Of a stretch of DNA of 64,000 bases, positions 1-8,366 are shown piece by piece. The notes beneath the pieces were generated by a model. It did not search any database. It saw only the letters and a program-made list of their open reading frames with translations, and was not told the origin of the DNA. The position numbers were made by a program, and so were the translations under genes. Source of the DNA: Jatrophihabitans_A sp035248685 (GTDB lineage: Bacteria > Actinomycetota > Actinomycetes > Mycobacteriales > Jatrophihabitantaceae); assembly GCA_035248685.1 (NCBI GenBank), contig DATFHF010000036.1, positions 117,831 to 181,830 on the forward strand, given 5' to 3'. Position 1 is the first letter of the stretch; every line of letters starts with the position of its first letter.

Positions 1-460
1 AGGCTATGTCGCTCGGCATCGCCTGGTGTGCCGGAGCGGTCGGGCAAACCGGCTCCGGCCGGTCGCACAGCCCGGTCAGATCCAGCACGGCTGCCGTAGT
101 CCGCTCTAGTAACTCGCCGGCCTCGGCGGCGCCATCGGTAATCAGTAGATCGACCCCGGCGGCGGTATACACGGTTTCGTTGCGCAACACCGGTGCCGCC
201 GGCTGCAGCGGTACCACCGGAATCCCGGACCGCAACGCGGCCAGATAACCGGCGTACGCGGCGACGGTGCGGCTGGCGCACAATCCGATCGCCCGTGGCC
301 GGCTCGGGCGGTTCAGGATGCGGGTGGCCACCGTGCTGACCAGTCCGTCCAGCTCCCGGTAGCTGAGCCGGGCGCCGGCCACCTCAAGTGCCGGCAGGTC
401 GGGGTAGCGCTGGCCGCTGCGCCGAAACCAGCCGTCGATGCCGACCGGATGCCCGTCCAT
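1..460 (-). CDS. AMP-binding adenylate-forming enzyme, N-terminal part (runs off left edge)
   Basis: This is the first ~153 residues of an acyl/aminoacyl-AMP ligase; the rest lies outside the window. The visible part has the usual N-terminal layout: an opening 'IDGWFRRSGQRYPDLPAL', the A1-like 'LSYRELDGLV' and the A2-like stretch 'YLAALRSGIPVVPLQP'. The A3 P-loop is not yet reached. Its ATG shares one base with the stop of the BtrH-like/ACP gene upstream (TGATG), so the two are translationally coupled. The likely role is to load the fused ACP of that neighbour, or another carrier in the cluster. Substrate cannot be read because the binding pocket is off the edge. Confidence 0.8.
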   Translation of the reverse strand, partial: MDGHPVGIDGWFRRSGQRYPDLPALEVAGARLSYRELDGLVSTVATRILNRPSRPRAIGLCASRTVAAYAGYLAALRSGIPVVPLQPAAPVLRNETVYTAAGVDLLITDGAAEAGELLERTTAAVLDLTGLCDRPEPVCPTAPAHQAMPSDIA

Positions 461-1674
461 CAGGGCGCCTGCCCGCCGAACAGCCGGCACAACCCCGCTA
501 CGTCGAGGAGGTCGCCGGCGCTAGCGGTTGCTGGAAACGGCACGCCGAGTCCGGTCTCGATGCGGTCGATGATTTCCACCAGTCGGAAAGAGTCGAACCC
601 CGTCAAAGCCCGTAGCTCACCGGTCAGCTCGACCTCTGCGGGCTGGAGCCGGAGCACGTCGGCCACCGCGGCGAGCACCGCCGTCCGAACCCGCTCCGGC
701 TCCGCCGATGCCGTGACCGGCTCGGCGAATTCGGACAGCAGTGCGAGGTCGGCATAGAGCCGCTCAGCCATGTCATCAAGCAGGGCTGGGTTCGGCGGTG
801 CACCGCGCTGCGCCCGTCGGCTGGCCAGGTAACTCTGTCCGGCAAGCTGCTGCCAGCCCCGGGTTGCCGCTTCTACCGCGGCGGCCGCGGGATGGTCGCC
901 GAGCCAGCGGCTGGTCAGCAGCCGTTCTCGGCACACGTGCCAGATGTCAAGCACCAAGCGTTCGACCCGTTCGACCCCGGATAGCGTCGACTTCAACTGC
1001 GCCAGGTAGCCGTCGATGGCCCGGCCGGCCTCGGCCGCGGATGCCGCGGTGGCTGCCAGCACGCTGGTTCGGTCGAGCGCAATAGCGGATTCGGCCGGCA
1101 CCATTCGGAGCCCGATACCGGTACCGCCGATCGCAGTGTCGATCCCGGCCGCCGACATCCGGTAGGTAGTGGGCCGGGCCCGTCCCCATTGGGTGTCGGC
1201 ATAGTAGGCGTCCACGATGAGGTAACCGTCGTCTGCCCGCTCGAGCAGGAAACTGTGCGGCATCTGCCGGTACCGCACCGTGGCTTTTGCGTACGGCAGC
1301 CAGCTCAGGTCGTAGGCCTCGGCAACCACGTACACCGGAGCCTGGTCGGCCAGTTCTCGCAGCGATCGCGCAGTCAGCGGCGCGGACGGCTCGCCGACTT
1401 GGAAGCCCAGAATCTGGTGTGCCTGCTCGATCCGCTCGGCCACCGTCGGCTGGATGGCATAGCTGCCGTCTGCGCCGAGCACCGGGAATCCCCACCGACT
1501 GCCCAACGCCAAGTGCGCCCCCGAGCCGTACGCCGCATCGGCTATCACCGCGACCGTGCTCTGAAGGCAGTCCAGCGCCTCGGCGTGGATTCCGGCCAGC
1601 ACGGTAGCCCAGCTGTCCCGCGGCTCGGACAACGCGATCGGTGCCTGAACTTCAGTGTCGAAGGTAGAAGCCAT
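460..1674 (-). CDS. BtrH-like acyltransferase domain fused to a C-terminal acyl carrier protein
   Basis: 404 aa. The N-terminal ~300 residues resemble the BtrH_N (butirosin protein H) papain-like fold: a Cys in 'ALDCLQS' (Cys36), a small/Gly-rich segment after it, a His in 'QMPHSF' (His140) and an Asp in 'YLIVDAYY' (Asp155) form a plausible catalytic triad. The last ~80 residues are a carrier domain with 'GFDSFRLVEIIDRIE' (phosphopantetheine Ser ~362). BtrH transfers an ACP-bound aminoacyl chain onto an amine of an aminoglycoside, so this protein may pass its own tethered acyl group to an acceptor and release the product. The start is chosen at 1674 because GAGGAGG precedes it; a longer reading to 1851 has no such site. 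It is transcribed divergently from the ACP/TrpB2 pair. The fused arrangement is unusual to my knowledge. Confidence 0.7.
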   Translation of the reverse strand: MASTFDTEVQAPIALSEPRDSWATVLAGIHAEALDCLQSTVAVIADAAYGSGAHLALGSRWGFPVLGADGSYAIQPTVAERIEQAHQILGFQVGEPSAPLTARSLRELADQAPVYVVAEAYDLSWLPYAKATVRYRQMPHSFLLERADDGYLIVDAYYADTQWGRARPTTYRMSAAGIDTAIGGTGIGLRMVPAESAIALDRTSVLAATAASAAEAGRAIDGYLAQLKSTLSGVERVERLVLDIWHVCRERLLTSRWLGDHPAAAAVEAATRGWQQLAGQSYLASRRAQRGAPPNPALLDDMAERLYADLALLSEFAEPVTASAEPERVRTAVLAAVADVLRLQPAEVELTGELRALTGFDSFRLVEIIDRIETGLGVPFPATASAGDLLDVAGLCRLFGGQAP

Positions 1675-1896
1675 CTGCCGTCCTCCTCGCTGTCGACCGC
1701 GGTTGCGGAACTGGTGAATGTTCGGTTGCCGTCGATGGCTCAGGTTTGCGATCAGGCATACAAAGCGTCTACAAAGCGCCGCTACCGGGCTCTCCGGCCG
1801 ACCCTGCCGATCAGTAGTCACCGTGTATCGGGTCCGTATGACTCGGGCCAATCCTGGCCAGACAGCGGTCAGCTAGCGGATAGATGGGACGACTGG
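1675..1896. promoter_or_regulatory. Divergent intergenic region between the BtrH-ACP and ACP-TrpB2 operons
   Basis: This 222-bp non-coding gap separates two divergent operons and must hold both promoters. It contains the 1759-1778 direct repeat described separately. No confident -10/-35 pair can be called by eye. Confidence 0.5.
1759..1778. repeat. Direct repeat TACAAAGCG with 11-bp period (SARP-like operator candidate)
   Basis: TACAAAGCG occurs at 1759-1767 and again at 1770-1778, 11 bp start to start, so both copies lie on the same face of the helix. SARP activators of actinomycete clusters bind heptameric direct repeats with 11-bp periodicity. It sits in the middle of the divergent promoter region. 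No SARP gene is visible in the window, so the assignment is inferred. Confidence 0.4.
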
Positions 1897-2169
1897 ATGA
1901 CGAACGCCAGCAGTGCGGACGCCGACACCAGGGACGCCGAGAGCGTCCGGGGACTGATCCTCGACCTGCTCGTAGCCGAGGGCCACACCGGCGTGACCAT
2001 GCAAACGGCGCTAACCGACGGTGGCCTGAATCTGTCGTCGCTGGAATTGGTTCGGTTGCTGGTCGGGCTGGAGGAGCGGCTGGGCATCGAACTCGACGAC
2101 GCCACCATCATGAACGCCCGGTTCGACACCGTCGATGACCTGATCGCGCTGGTCATCCAGTCGACATGA
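1897..2169 (+). CDS. Stand-alone acyl carrier protein
   Basis: 90 aa with the four-helix carrier pattern. The modification site is in 'LNLSSLELVRLLVGLEERLG'; Ser48 aligns with the phosphopantetheine Ser of AcpP by its +10 spacing to 'LEE', with Ser instead of the usual preceding Asp. The ATG at 1897 is preferred because homologous helix I starts ~15 residues later; its ribosome site is weak. Its stop overlaps the start of the TrpB2-like gene by 4 bp (ATGA), so the PLP enzyme may act on a substrate tethered to this carrier. Confidence 0.85.
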   Translation: MTNASSADADTRDAESVRGLILDLLVAEGHTGVTMQTALTDGGLNLSSLELVRLLVGLEERLGIELDDATIMNARFDTVDDLIALVIQST

Positions 2170-3554
2170 CCGGTTCGGTGGAGCTGAGAGCCGGCCCTGC
2201 CACCAGCGGGAGCGCCGTCCCGAACGCCTGGTACAACGCGCTGCCGGATCTGGCGATCGACCTGCCGCCGGACGTCCCAGCACCGAGCGGTGGCTCGGGT
2301 GAGCTGCGGCTCCAGGTGCCGGCTAGCCTGATCCGGCAGGAGCTGGGCAGCCGGCGCTGGATTCCGATCCCGCCGGAGGTGCTCGACCGCTACCGGCAAT
2401 GGCGACCGACGCCGCTGCGCCGCGCCGCCGCTTTCGAGCGGGCGTTGGGCACCCGCTGCCGGCTGTACTACAAGTACGAGGGCGCGAACCTCAGCGGCAG
2501 CCACAAGCTCAACACCGCGATCGCGCAAGCCTTTTACTATCGGCGCGCCGGAGCGACCTGCCTGACGGTAGGGACCGGCGCGGGCCAGTGGGGGACCGCG
2601 GTAGCCGCCGCATGTTCCATGTTTGGCATGCGGTGCCGGGTCTACATGGTGCGCAGCAGCTTCGAGGCCAAGCCCTATCGCCGCACCTTGATGCAGGCGC
2701 TGGGCGCGAGCGTCATTCCCAGCCCCAGCAGGCACACCGAGTGCGGACGGCAGGCCCTGCGGTCGGGTTCCGGCGCCGCTGGCAGCCTGTCGATCGCACT
2801 CGCGGAAGCCTTGGAAGACGCCATCGAGCTGGGCAACAACTTCTGCACCGGCAGCGGCGAAAGCTACTCGCTGCTCCACCAGACCGTGATCGGCCTGGAA
2901 GCCGAGCAGCAGCTGCTCGAGCTGGCAGAGCGGCCAGACATCGTGGTCGGTTCGCTCGGTGGCGGCAGCAACTTCGGCGGCATCGCACTTCCGTTCCTCG
3001 GCACCGCCGCGCGGACCGGCACGCCGGTCCGGTGCCTGTCGGTCGAACCGTCGGCCTGCCCGAAGCTCACCCGCGGCCGGTACGCCTACGACTTCACCGA
3101 TGCCTCTGGCCGTACTCCATTGCAGAAGATGTATACGCTGGGCCACACCTTCGCCCCGCCGGCCATCCATGCCGGCGGCCTGCGTTACCACGGCACCGCC
3201 AAGCTGATCAGCGCGCTCTACCGGAATCGGCAGATCGAGGCGGTCGCGTTCGACCAACTGCCGGTGTTCGCCAGCGCGGTGGAGTTCATGCGAACGGAGG
3301 GCATCCTGCCAGCACCGGAGAGCGCGCATGCGGTGCATGGAGCGGCGATGCAGGCACTGGCCGCGGATCGCCGTGGCGACAGCCTCTGCATCCTGATGCA
3401 TATCAGCGGGCATGGGATGTTCGACATGGCGGCGTACCAGTCCTATCTGGCCGGGACGATGGTGGACGTGGCCATCTCCGAGGAAGAACTGGCTCGGTCG
3501 CTGGCCATGCTTCCCGCACAGCCGCAGCCGGTTCAGTCCCCGCCGGGCAGCTGA
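2166..3554 (+). CDS. TrpB2-like PLP enzyme (tryptophan synthase beta family)
   Basis: 462 aa, fold type II PLP enzyme. Seen: 'RPTPL' entry motif, PLP lysine in 'NLSGSHKLNTA' (Lys114), 'GTGAGQWGTA' and the phosphate-binding loop 'GSLGGGSNFGG'. These match the TrpB2 (TIGR01415) group rather than canonical TrpB. TrpB enzymes do beta-replacement on serine via aminoacrylate. In this context, directly coupled to an ACP and with no trpA, it probably makes a C-C or C-N bond on a serine-like or carrier-bound unit rather than primary-metabolic tryptophan. The gene ends 5 bp from the convergent MFS gene. Confidence 0.75.
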   Translation: MTGSVELRAGPATSGSAVPNAWYNALPDLAIDLPPDVPAPSGGSGELRLQVPASLIRQELGSRRWIPIPPEVLDRYRQWRPTPLRRAAAFERALGTRCRLYYKYEGANLSGSHKLNTAIAQAFYYRRAGATCLTVGTGAGQWGTAVAAACSMFGMRCRVYMVRSSFEAKPYRRTLMQALGASVIPSPSRHTECGRQALRSGSGAAGSLSIALAEALEDAIELGNNFCTGSGESYSLLHQTVIGLEAEQQLLELAERPDIVVGSLGGGSNFGGIALPFLGTAARTGTPVRCLSVEPSACPKLTRGRYAYDFTDASGRTPLQKMYTLGHTFAPPAIHAGGLRYHGTAKLISALYRNRQIEAVAFDQLPVFASAVEFMRTEGILPAPESAHAVHGAAMQALAADRRGDSLCILMHISGHGMFDMAAYQSYLAGTMVDVAISEEELARSLAMLPAQPQPVQSPPGS

Positions 3555-3559
3555 GTCAG

Positions 3560-4876
3560 CTACGACTGCTGAACAATGGCCGGCGTATCACTGCCGCCGC
3601 AGCCCCGTGTGAGGTCGGCCTGCTGGACTGGCTCCACATCGAGGGCCGGCTGCTCGCGCACCTGCCGAACGGGTGAGAACGCGGTGATCAGCGGGGCTAG
3701 CACGCCGCCGGCCACGCAGAAGAACAGCGCGGGCCGCAGGCCGATCAGACTCCCGAGCGCACCGCCGGTCAGCGCCCCGAGCGAGCCGCCACCATAGACG
3801 ATGAACCGTTGGCCTGCGGTGACCCGGCCGGCCAGTTCGTCCGGCGTCACCGCCTGCCGCAGGCTCCACTGGTGGATGTTGGCCACGGTGAAGGTGAGCC
3901 CGCCCAATGCCTTGGCAACAGCCAGCATCAGCACCGTGACAGCGACCGGCCCGCTCGCCAGCGGTATCAGCAGGCCACTCAGTGCGGTAAGCAGCAATCC
4001 GAGCACGATGGCGGGGCCGACCCCGTACCGATTGCCGGCCCACCGAGCCAGCATTGCACCGGGGATGCCGCCGATGCCGCCGGCGACGAAGATCAACCCG
4101 ATCGTGGCCGCGTTCAGGCCGAGTTCGCGAGTCGCATAGAGCACGAACAGTGCGACGATGCCCTGGTCGAAGAACGCCACGAACAGCCCCGTCAGCATGA
4201 TCGGCCGCAGCAATCGATGGCCGAGCAGCATCCGCAGTCCGTCGGTCAGCGATCGACGCAACGAGACCACCGGCTCGCCGGCGGGCACCTCGACCCGGCG
4301 CTCCTGGTGGTCGATCGAACGCAGCAGTGTCGCCGAGACAACGAAGGACGCAGCATCCACCAGCACGGCAAGCGGTGCCGTGATGAGCTGGACCAGCACA
4401 CCGGCCAAGCCGGGCCCGCCGGACTCGGCAACCGAGTAACTGACCTGCAATCGGCTGTTGAAATCGGTGAGCCTGTCCCGCGCCACCAAGGTCGGCACGT
4501 AGGCATAGTGCGCTACCTCCGACAGCACGGTGAGCACCCCGACCCCGAAGGCGACCACGCAGAGCTGGATGAAGTAGGGCCCACCCACCGGAACCGCCAG
4601 CGGCACGGTCAGCAGCAACACCGCCGAGCCGAGATCGGTGACGATCAGGATCGGGCGGCGGCGTACCCGGTCGGCCAGGATACCGGCAGGCAGGCTGCAC
4701 AGCAGGAACGGCAATTGGCCCGCGCTCGCGAGCACCCCCATTTGCAGGGCCGGCTCATGCAGCCGGGTGGCAGCGAAGAGCGGCAACGCTAGCGCGGTGA
4801 TCTGGGAACCGAGCAGGGAGACGCTGAGTGCGGTCCACAGCTTGCCGAAGTTACTGGTCCGCGCCATCTTCACCAT
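3560..4876 (-). CDS. MFS exporter (EntS-like)
   Basis: 438 aa integral membrane protein with about 12 hydrophobic segments and the MFS loop 2-3 motif 'GILADRVRRRP'. It resembles the MFS_3/enterobactin-exporter type that commonly exports natural products. It is the last gene of the left-going operon that begins with the DOPA dioxygenase at 11639, 21 bp after the GNAT-like gene. Likely role: product export or self-resistance. ATG 4876 or 4867 could be used. Confidence 0.8.
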   Translation of the reverse strand: MVKMARTSNFGKLWTALSVSLLGSQITALALPLFAATRLHEPALQMGVLASAGQLPFLLCSLPAGILADRVRRRPILIVTDLGSAVLLLTVPLAVPVGGPYFIQLCVVAFGVGVLTVLSEVAHYAYVPTLVARDRLTDFNSRLQVSYSVAESGGPGLAGVLVQLITAPLAVLVDAASFVVSATLLRSIDHQERRVEVPAGEPVVSLRRSLTDGLRMLLGHRLLRPIMLTGLFVAFFDQGIVALFVLYATRELGLNAATIGLIFVAGGIGGIPGAMLARWAGNRYGVGPAIVLGLLLTALSGLLIPLASGPVAVTVLMLAVAKALGGLTFTVANIHQWSLRQAVTPDELAGRVTAGQRFIVYGGGSLGALTGGALGSLIGLRPALFFCVAGGVLAPLITAFSPVRQVREQPALDVEPVQQADLTRGCGGSDTPAIVQQS

Positions 4877-4897
4877 CCGCGCTCGTTCAGTGGCCTT

Positions 4898-6070
4898 CTA
4901 GTCTGCCAAGACCGGAATACCGTCGGCGAACAACCAGTCGGACTCGGTCAAGGCGTGCGAGTAACAGCGGTACGGCTCAACCCAACGCCTTATGGTGTCA
5001 GGTTCAGCAATGCTAATCCCTACCGGGCGATTGCGCGCCTCGCACGGCAACGCTGCCGCCCAGACCGGGCGGAGCACCGCGCCGCGTTCCACCTTCGCCG
5101 GGGTGGCCAGCCCGAGTGCCAAGCGGTTGAAGCCGTGTTCGGCGGCGTACTCGATGGCGTGGTAGATGAGCAGCTTGAAGTACGCGAACGAGCCTGGGAT
5201 GCGCAGGTAGTCCAGCCCGACAGCGCGGCTGTACAGGGTGTCGCGCCAGGCGTAGTTGATCGCGCAGGCGACCAGTTGGTCCTGCTGGTCATGGCAACCG
5301 AACGCCACGACCCGCTCGCCCAGAAAGCTGAGCTCGCGCCGGAACAATCGGCGAAGCAGCAGGTCCGGCGTGGCATGGCCATGCCGCTGCTCGACCGCGC
5401 TCACCAGTCGCGCCACGTCCGAGAGTTGCTCGGCGAGCGGAATCGTCTCGATCCGCCAGCCGGTGGCCGCATACCGGCGCAGCTCTCGCCGGATCTTGGC
5501 GCGCAACTTCGCCGAGCAACCAGCCAGATAGGAAGCCAAGCCGCCAACCACGCCTTCGATCGTCGTGTTACCCGAATCCAGGCTGGCGACCACCGGCGCT
5601 ATTCGGGCCAGCCGCCGTAGGGTTTCGGTCGGCAGGTAGCGGAAGGCGATGCCGGATCGGCCGTCCGCCGCGGCCAGCTTGAGCGCGTGCTCGACCAGAG
5701 CCGCCGCCACCTGATCCCCCGCCGGCGTGGGCAAACCTGCCTCGATCAGCAGCTCACTGTGGTAGCCCCGCCTGGCGCCGGCCAGCAGGTGGTCGCCACC
5801 GCACTGCCGTAGCGCGGCTGATCGCAGCGGCAGATACGCCGGATTCACCTCGTGATCCACCCGGTACACCGGAAGGGCGCCGATCAACCGATCAGCCGAT
5901 CGGGCAAGCAAGTAGCGAGCCGTCGCGGTGGTGTCACGTTCGATCGCGCCGAGCCACCCGGATGACTGGTAGAGGTCAGCGGACCCCGCCAGCGCATCCC
6001 AGGCCGCGGCCGGCACCTCATCGATCGCGGATACCACGTCGATGTCGAGCAGTTCCGCGCTGACGGTCAT
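4898..6070 (-). CDS. GNAT/FemAB-like acyltransferase
   Basis: 390 aa. The C-terminal half ('KLRAKIRRELRRY', 'ACAINYAWRDTLYSRAVGLDY', 'FAYFKLLIYHAIEYA') has the pattern of the FemAB-like GNAT fold (PF04339/DUF482-type), which transfers acyl or aminoacyl groups to amines. ATG 6070 overlaps the ArgD-like stop as ATGA. Lying in the APD/ArgC/ArgD operon, it may acylate a biosynthetic amine, or protect an intermediate as an N-acyl derivative, as N-acetylglutamate does in the arginine route. The substrate is unknown. Confidence 0.55.
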   Translation of the reverse strand: MTVSAELLDIDVVSAIDEVPAAAWDALAGSADLYQSSGWLGAIERDTTATARYLLARSADRLIGALPVYRVDHEVNPAYLPLRSAALRQCGGDHLLAGARRGYHSELLIEAGLPTPAGDQVAAALVEHALKLAAADGRSGIAFRYLPTETLRRLARIAPVVASLDSGNTTIEGVVGGLASYLAGCSAKLRAKIRRELRRYAATGWRIETIPLAEQLSDVARLVSAVEQRHGHATPDLLLRRLFRRELSFLGERVVAFGCHDQQDQLVACAINYAWRDTLYSRAVGLDYLRIPGSFAYFKLLIYHAIEYAAEHGFNRLALGLATPAKVERGAVLRPVWAAALPCEARNRPVGISIAEPDTIRRWVEPYRCYSHALTESDWLFADGIPVLAD

Positions 6071-7287
6071 CCGGAGTGGCTGGCCGCGTTCGATGCCTGA
6101 GCCAGGATGCCCGGCAGTGCGGTGATGAACTCGGTTGCCTCGGCCGCGGTGAGGATCAACGGCGGAGCCAGCCGGACCGCCTGGAGCCGAACCGCGCTGA
6201 CCAGGAAGCCGGCCTGCACCGCCGCCGCACCGAACTCGATGCCGATCGGCTCGGTCAACACCAGGCCACGCCACAGGCCGCTGCCGCGAAGGCCGCCGAG
6301 GAGAGGATGAGCCAGCCCCTCGATGCCCTCGGCAAGCACGTTCCCGACCGCAACCGCGTTGCTCATCAGGTTGTCGCGCTCGATCACCTCGAGCACCGTT
6401 AGCGCCGCAGCACAGGAAACCGGGTTGCCGCCGAAGGTGCTGCCGTGATGGCCGAGACCCAATCCTTGGGCGTAGTCGCCGAGTCCGATGCAGGCACCGA
6501 TCGGCAGGCCGCCAGCCAGCCCCTTGGACAGCGTCATGACATCGGGCAGCACTCCTTCGGCCTGATGGGCGAACCACTGTCCGGTACGGCCGATGCCGCT
6601 CTGCACCTCATCGAGCACGAACAGCGCACCGGCCGCGTCACAGGCACGCCGTGCGGCTCGCAGATAACCGGCCGGCGGCGGGATCACTCCAGCCTCGCCT
6701 AGCACCGGCTCCAGGAACACCGCCGCGGTGTCGGCACGTACGGCCGCCGCGAGCGCACCGGCGTCGCCGTATGGAACGAACCGCACGTCGAACACGTACG
6801 GCGCGTAGGCTTCGCGCACCGATGGAACGCCGGCCAGCGCCAGCGATCCCATGGTGCGACCGTGGAAACCGTCGTGTGCGGCCACGATCACCGGCCGGTC
6901 CGGGCGCTGCCGGCGAATCAGCTTCAGCGCTGCCTCATTCGCCTCGGTGCCGGAGTTGCAGAAGAAGGCCCGGCACTCGACGGTGCCGGATGGATCGATC
7001 AGTGACCTCAGCCGCTCGGCCAACAGGACAGCGTTTTCGTGCAGGTACTGGTTGGAGGTGTGGATCAGCTCGGCGGCTTGCCGGGCGATCGCGCCGACCA
7101 AGTCGGGATGACCGTGGCCGAGCACACTGGCCGCCAGACCGCCGGCGAGATCGAGGTACTCCCGACCGTCCACATCGACCACGCGGCAGCCCTTGCCCCG
7201 AGCCAGCGCGACTTCGGGAGCGTAATCGTTGTAAGTCAGCATCAGGGCGTTGTGATACCGCTGCTGTAGTTGTTGGGTGAGGGTCAT
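6067..7287 (-). CDS. ArgD-like class III aminotransferase (acetylornithine aminotransferase family)
   Basis: 406 aa from ATG 7287, which has AGGAG 10 bp upstream; a GTG at 7320 would leave one base after argC. Class III PLP aminotransferase: 'FFCNSGTEANEAALKL', 'HDGFHGRTMGSLA', 'VLDEVQSGIGRTGQ' (PLP Asp), 'LSKGLAGGLPIG' (Schiff-base Lys) and 'HGSTFGGNPVSCAAA'. Canonical ArgD transaminates N-acetylglutamate semialdehyde, the product of ArgC, which is the gene just upstream. No argB, argJ or argF accompanies them, and both lie between APD genes and an exporter, so a dedicated role making a diamino acid (ornithine-like) precursor is more likely than housekeeping arginine synthesis. Confidence 0.8.
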   Translation of the reverse strand: MTLTQQLQQRYHNALMLTYNDYAPEVALARGKGCRVVDVDGREYLDLAGGLAASVLGHGHPDLVGAIARQAAELIHTSNQYLHENAVLLAERLRSLIDPSGTVECRAFFCNSGTEANEAALKLIRRQRPDRPVIVAAHDGFHGRTMGSLALAGVPSVREAYAPYVFDVRFVPYGDAGALAAAVRADTAAVFLEPVLGEAGVIPPPAGYLRAARRACDAAGALFVLDEVQSGIGRTGQWFAHQAEGVLPDVMTLSKGLAGGLPIGACIGLGDYAQGLGLGHHGSTFGGNPVSCAAALTVLEVIERDNLMSNAVAVGNVLAEGIEGLAHPLLGGLRGSGLWRGLVLTEPIGIEFGAAAVQAGFLVSAVRLQAVRLAPPLILTAAEATEFITALPGILAQASNAASHSG

Positions 7288-7321
7288 CGGTGTGCTGCTC
7301 CTGTAACGGTTGAGGTGCACG

Positions 7322-8335
7322 TCAAATCAAGCCGGCGCTTTCCGGCAGCCCGAGCATCAGGTTTGCGCTCTGGATGGCTTGGCCGGCCGCTCCCTTGCCG
7401 AGGTTGTCCAACGCCGCCATCACCACGGCGCGGCCGGAATGCGAGTCGGCTGTCGCCTGAAGCAGGCTCAGGTTGGATCCGACCACCGCGCCGGTGGCTG
7501 GCCAGCGACCGCCGGAGGACAGCCGGACGAACGGTTCGTCGCGATATGCCTGCGCGAGGATCTCGCGCAACTCGACCATCGTGGCCGGCCTGGTCAACCG
7601 GACGCTGCAAATTGCCAGGATGCCGCGTGGCACCGGCGCGAGTACCGGCATCACCGAGATCGAGGCGGGTCGACCGCTAACCGCGGACAGTTCCTGTTCG
7701 ATCTCCGGCACCGAACCGTGTTCGCCGCCGACCTGGTAGCCGCGCAGTGCACCCGCCACCGCGCTGGCTAGGTGTTCGGTCGGGGCCGCCCGGCCCGCGC
7801 TGGAGGTGCCGGCCAGCACGGTGGCCACGATGTCCGCCGGATCGGCCAATCCGGCTGCCAGCAGTGGAGCGAGCGCGAGGATCGCGGCGGTGGCGTAGCA
7901 CCCAGGGTTGGCTACCCGGTACGCGGCGGCGATCCGGTCCCGGGTGCCGGGCAGTTCCGGGAGTCCGTACAGCCAGTGGCCGGCATGCTCGCTTTCGTAA
8001 TACCGTCGCCATACGTCGGCATCAGCCAGCCGATGGTCAGGTCCGAGATCGACGATCCGCACCGACTCGGGCAGCTGCTTGGCGATCGGACCGGCCTTGT
8101 CCCGCGGCAGCGCCAGAAAGGCCACGTCGCATTCGGTCAGCCGAGCCGGGTCGATCGGTTCGAAGGTGCGGTCGGCGAGAACGGTCAGGTTAGGGTGCAC
8201 TTCCGGCACGCTGCGGCCGGCGTGGGTCTCGGCAGTGAGCGCACCCAACTCAAACTTCGGATGCCGTTCGAGCAGCCGCAGTAGCTCGCCGCCCACAGCA
8301 CCACTTGCACCGGCCACCGCCGCCATCAGGCTCAT
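7322..8335 (-). CDS. ArgC-like N-acyl-gamma-glutamyl-phosphate reductase
   Basis: 337 aa. N-terminal Rossmann motif 'AGASGAVGGELLRLLERHP', catalytic Cys146 in 'VANPGCYATAA', and 'GGEHGSVPEIEQEL' carrying the conserved His of ArgC/Asd-type dehydrogenases. It reduces an acyl phosphate to a semialdehyde with NADPH. ATG 8335 is preceded by GGAG, and this leaves a 31-bp gap after the GGT-like gene; an upstream reading to 8383 would overlap it. The required kinase (ArgB/LysZ) is not in the window, so the acyl phosphate must come from elsewhere. LysY of amino-group carrier pathways is an alternative identity. Confidence 0.8.
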   Translation of the reverse strand: MSLMAAVAGASGAVGGELLRLLERHPKFELGALTAETHAGRSVPEVHPNLTVLADRTFEPIDPARLTECDVAFLALPRDKAGPIAKQLPESVRIVDLGPDHRLADADVWRRYYESEHAGHWLYGLPELPGTRDRIAAAYRVANPGCYATAAILALAPLLAAGLADPADIVATVLAGTSSAGRAAPTEHLASAVAGALRGYQVGGEHGSVPEIEQELSAVSGRPASISVMPVLAPVPRGILAICSVRLTRPATMVELREILAQAYRDEPFVRLSSGGRWPATGAVVGSNLSLLQATADSHSGRAVVMAALDNLGKGAAGQAIQSANLMLGLPESAGLI

Positions 8336-8366
8336 CTCGTCGCTCCGTTCTGCCGTCCCCGCTCGG

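Noticed and set aside
12..1500. Plus-strand frames within 1-1500
   Set aside because: They are antisense to the AMP-ligase and BtrH-ACP genes and are low-complexity Arg/Pro/Ser-rich, typical of shadow frames in high-GC DNA.
1189..2169. Longer plus-strand frame starting at 1189
   Set aside because: It would run antisense through the BtrH-ACP gene; only the last 90 codons encode a carrier protein.
2166..3554. Housekeeping tryptophan synthase beta chain
   Set aside because: No trpA or other trp gene nearby; TrpB2-type motifs; coupled to an ACP by a 4-bp overlap.
4898..6577. Long minus-strand reading frame starting at 6577
   Set aside because: Its first ~170 codons lie antisense-frame inside the ArgD-like gene; the conserved protein begins at ATG 6070.
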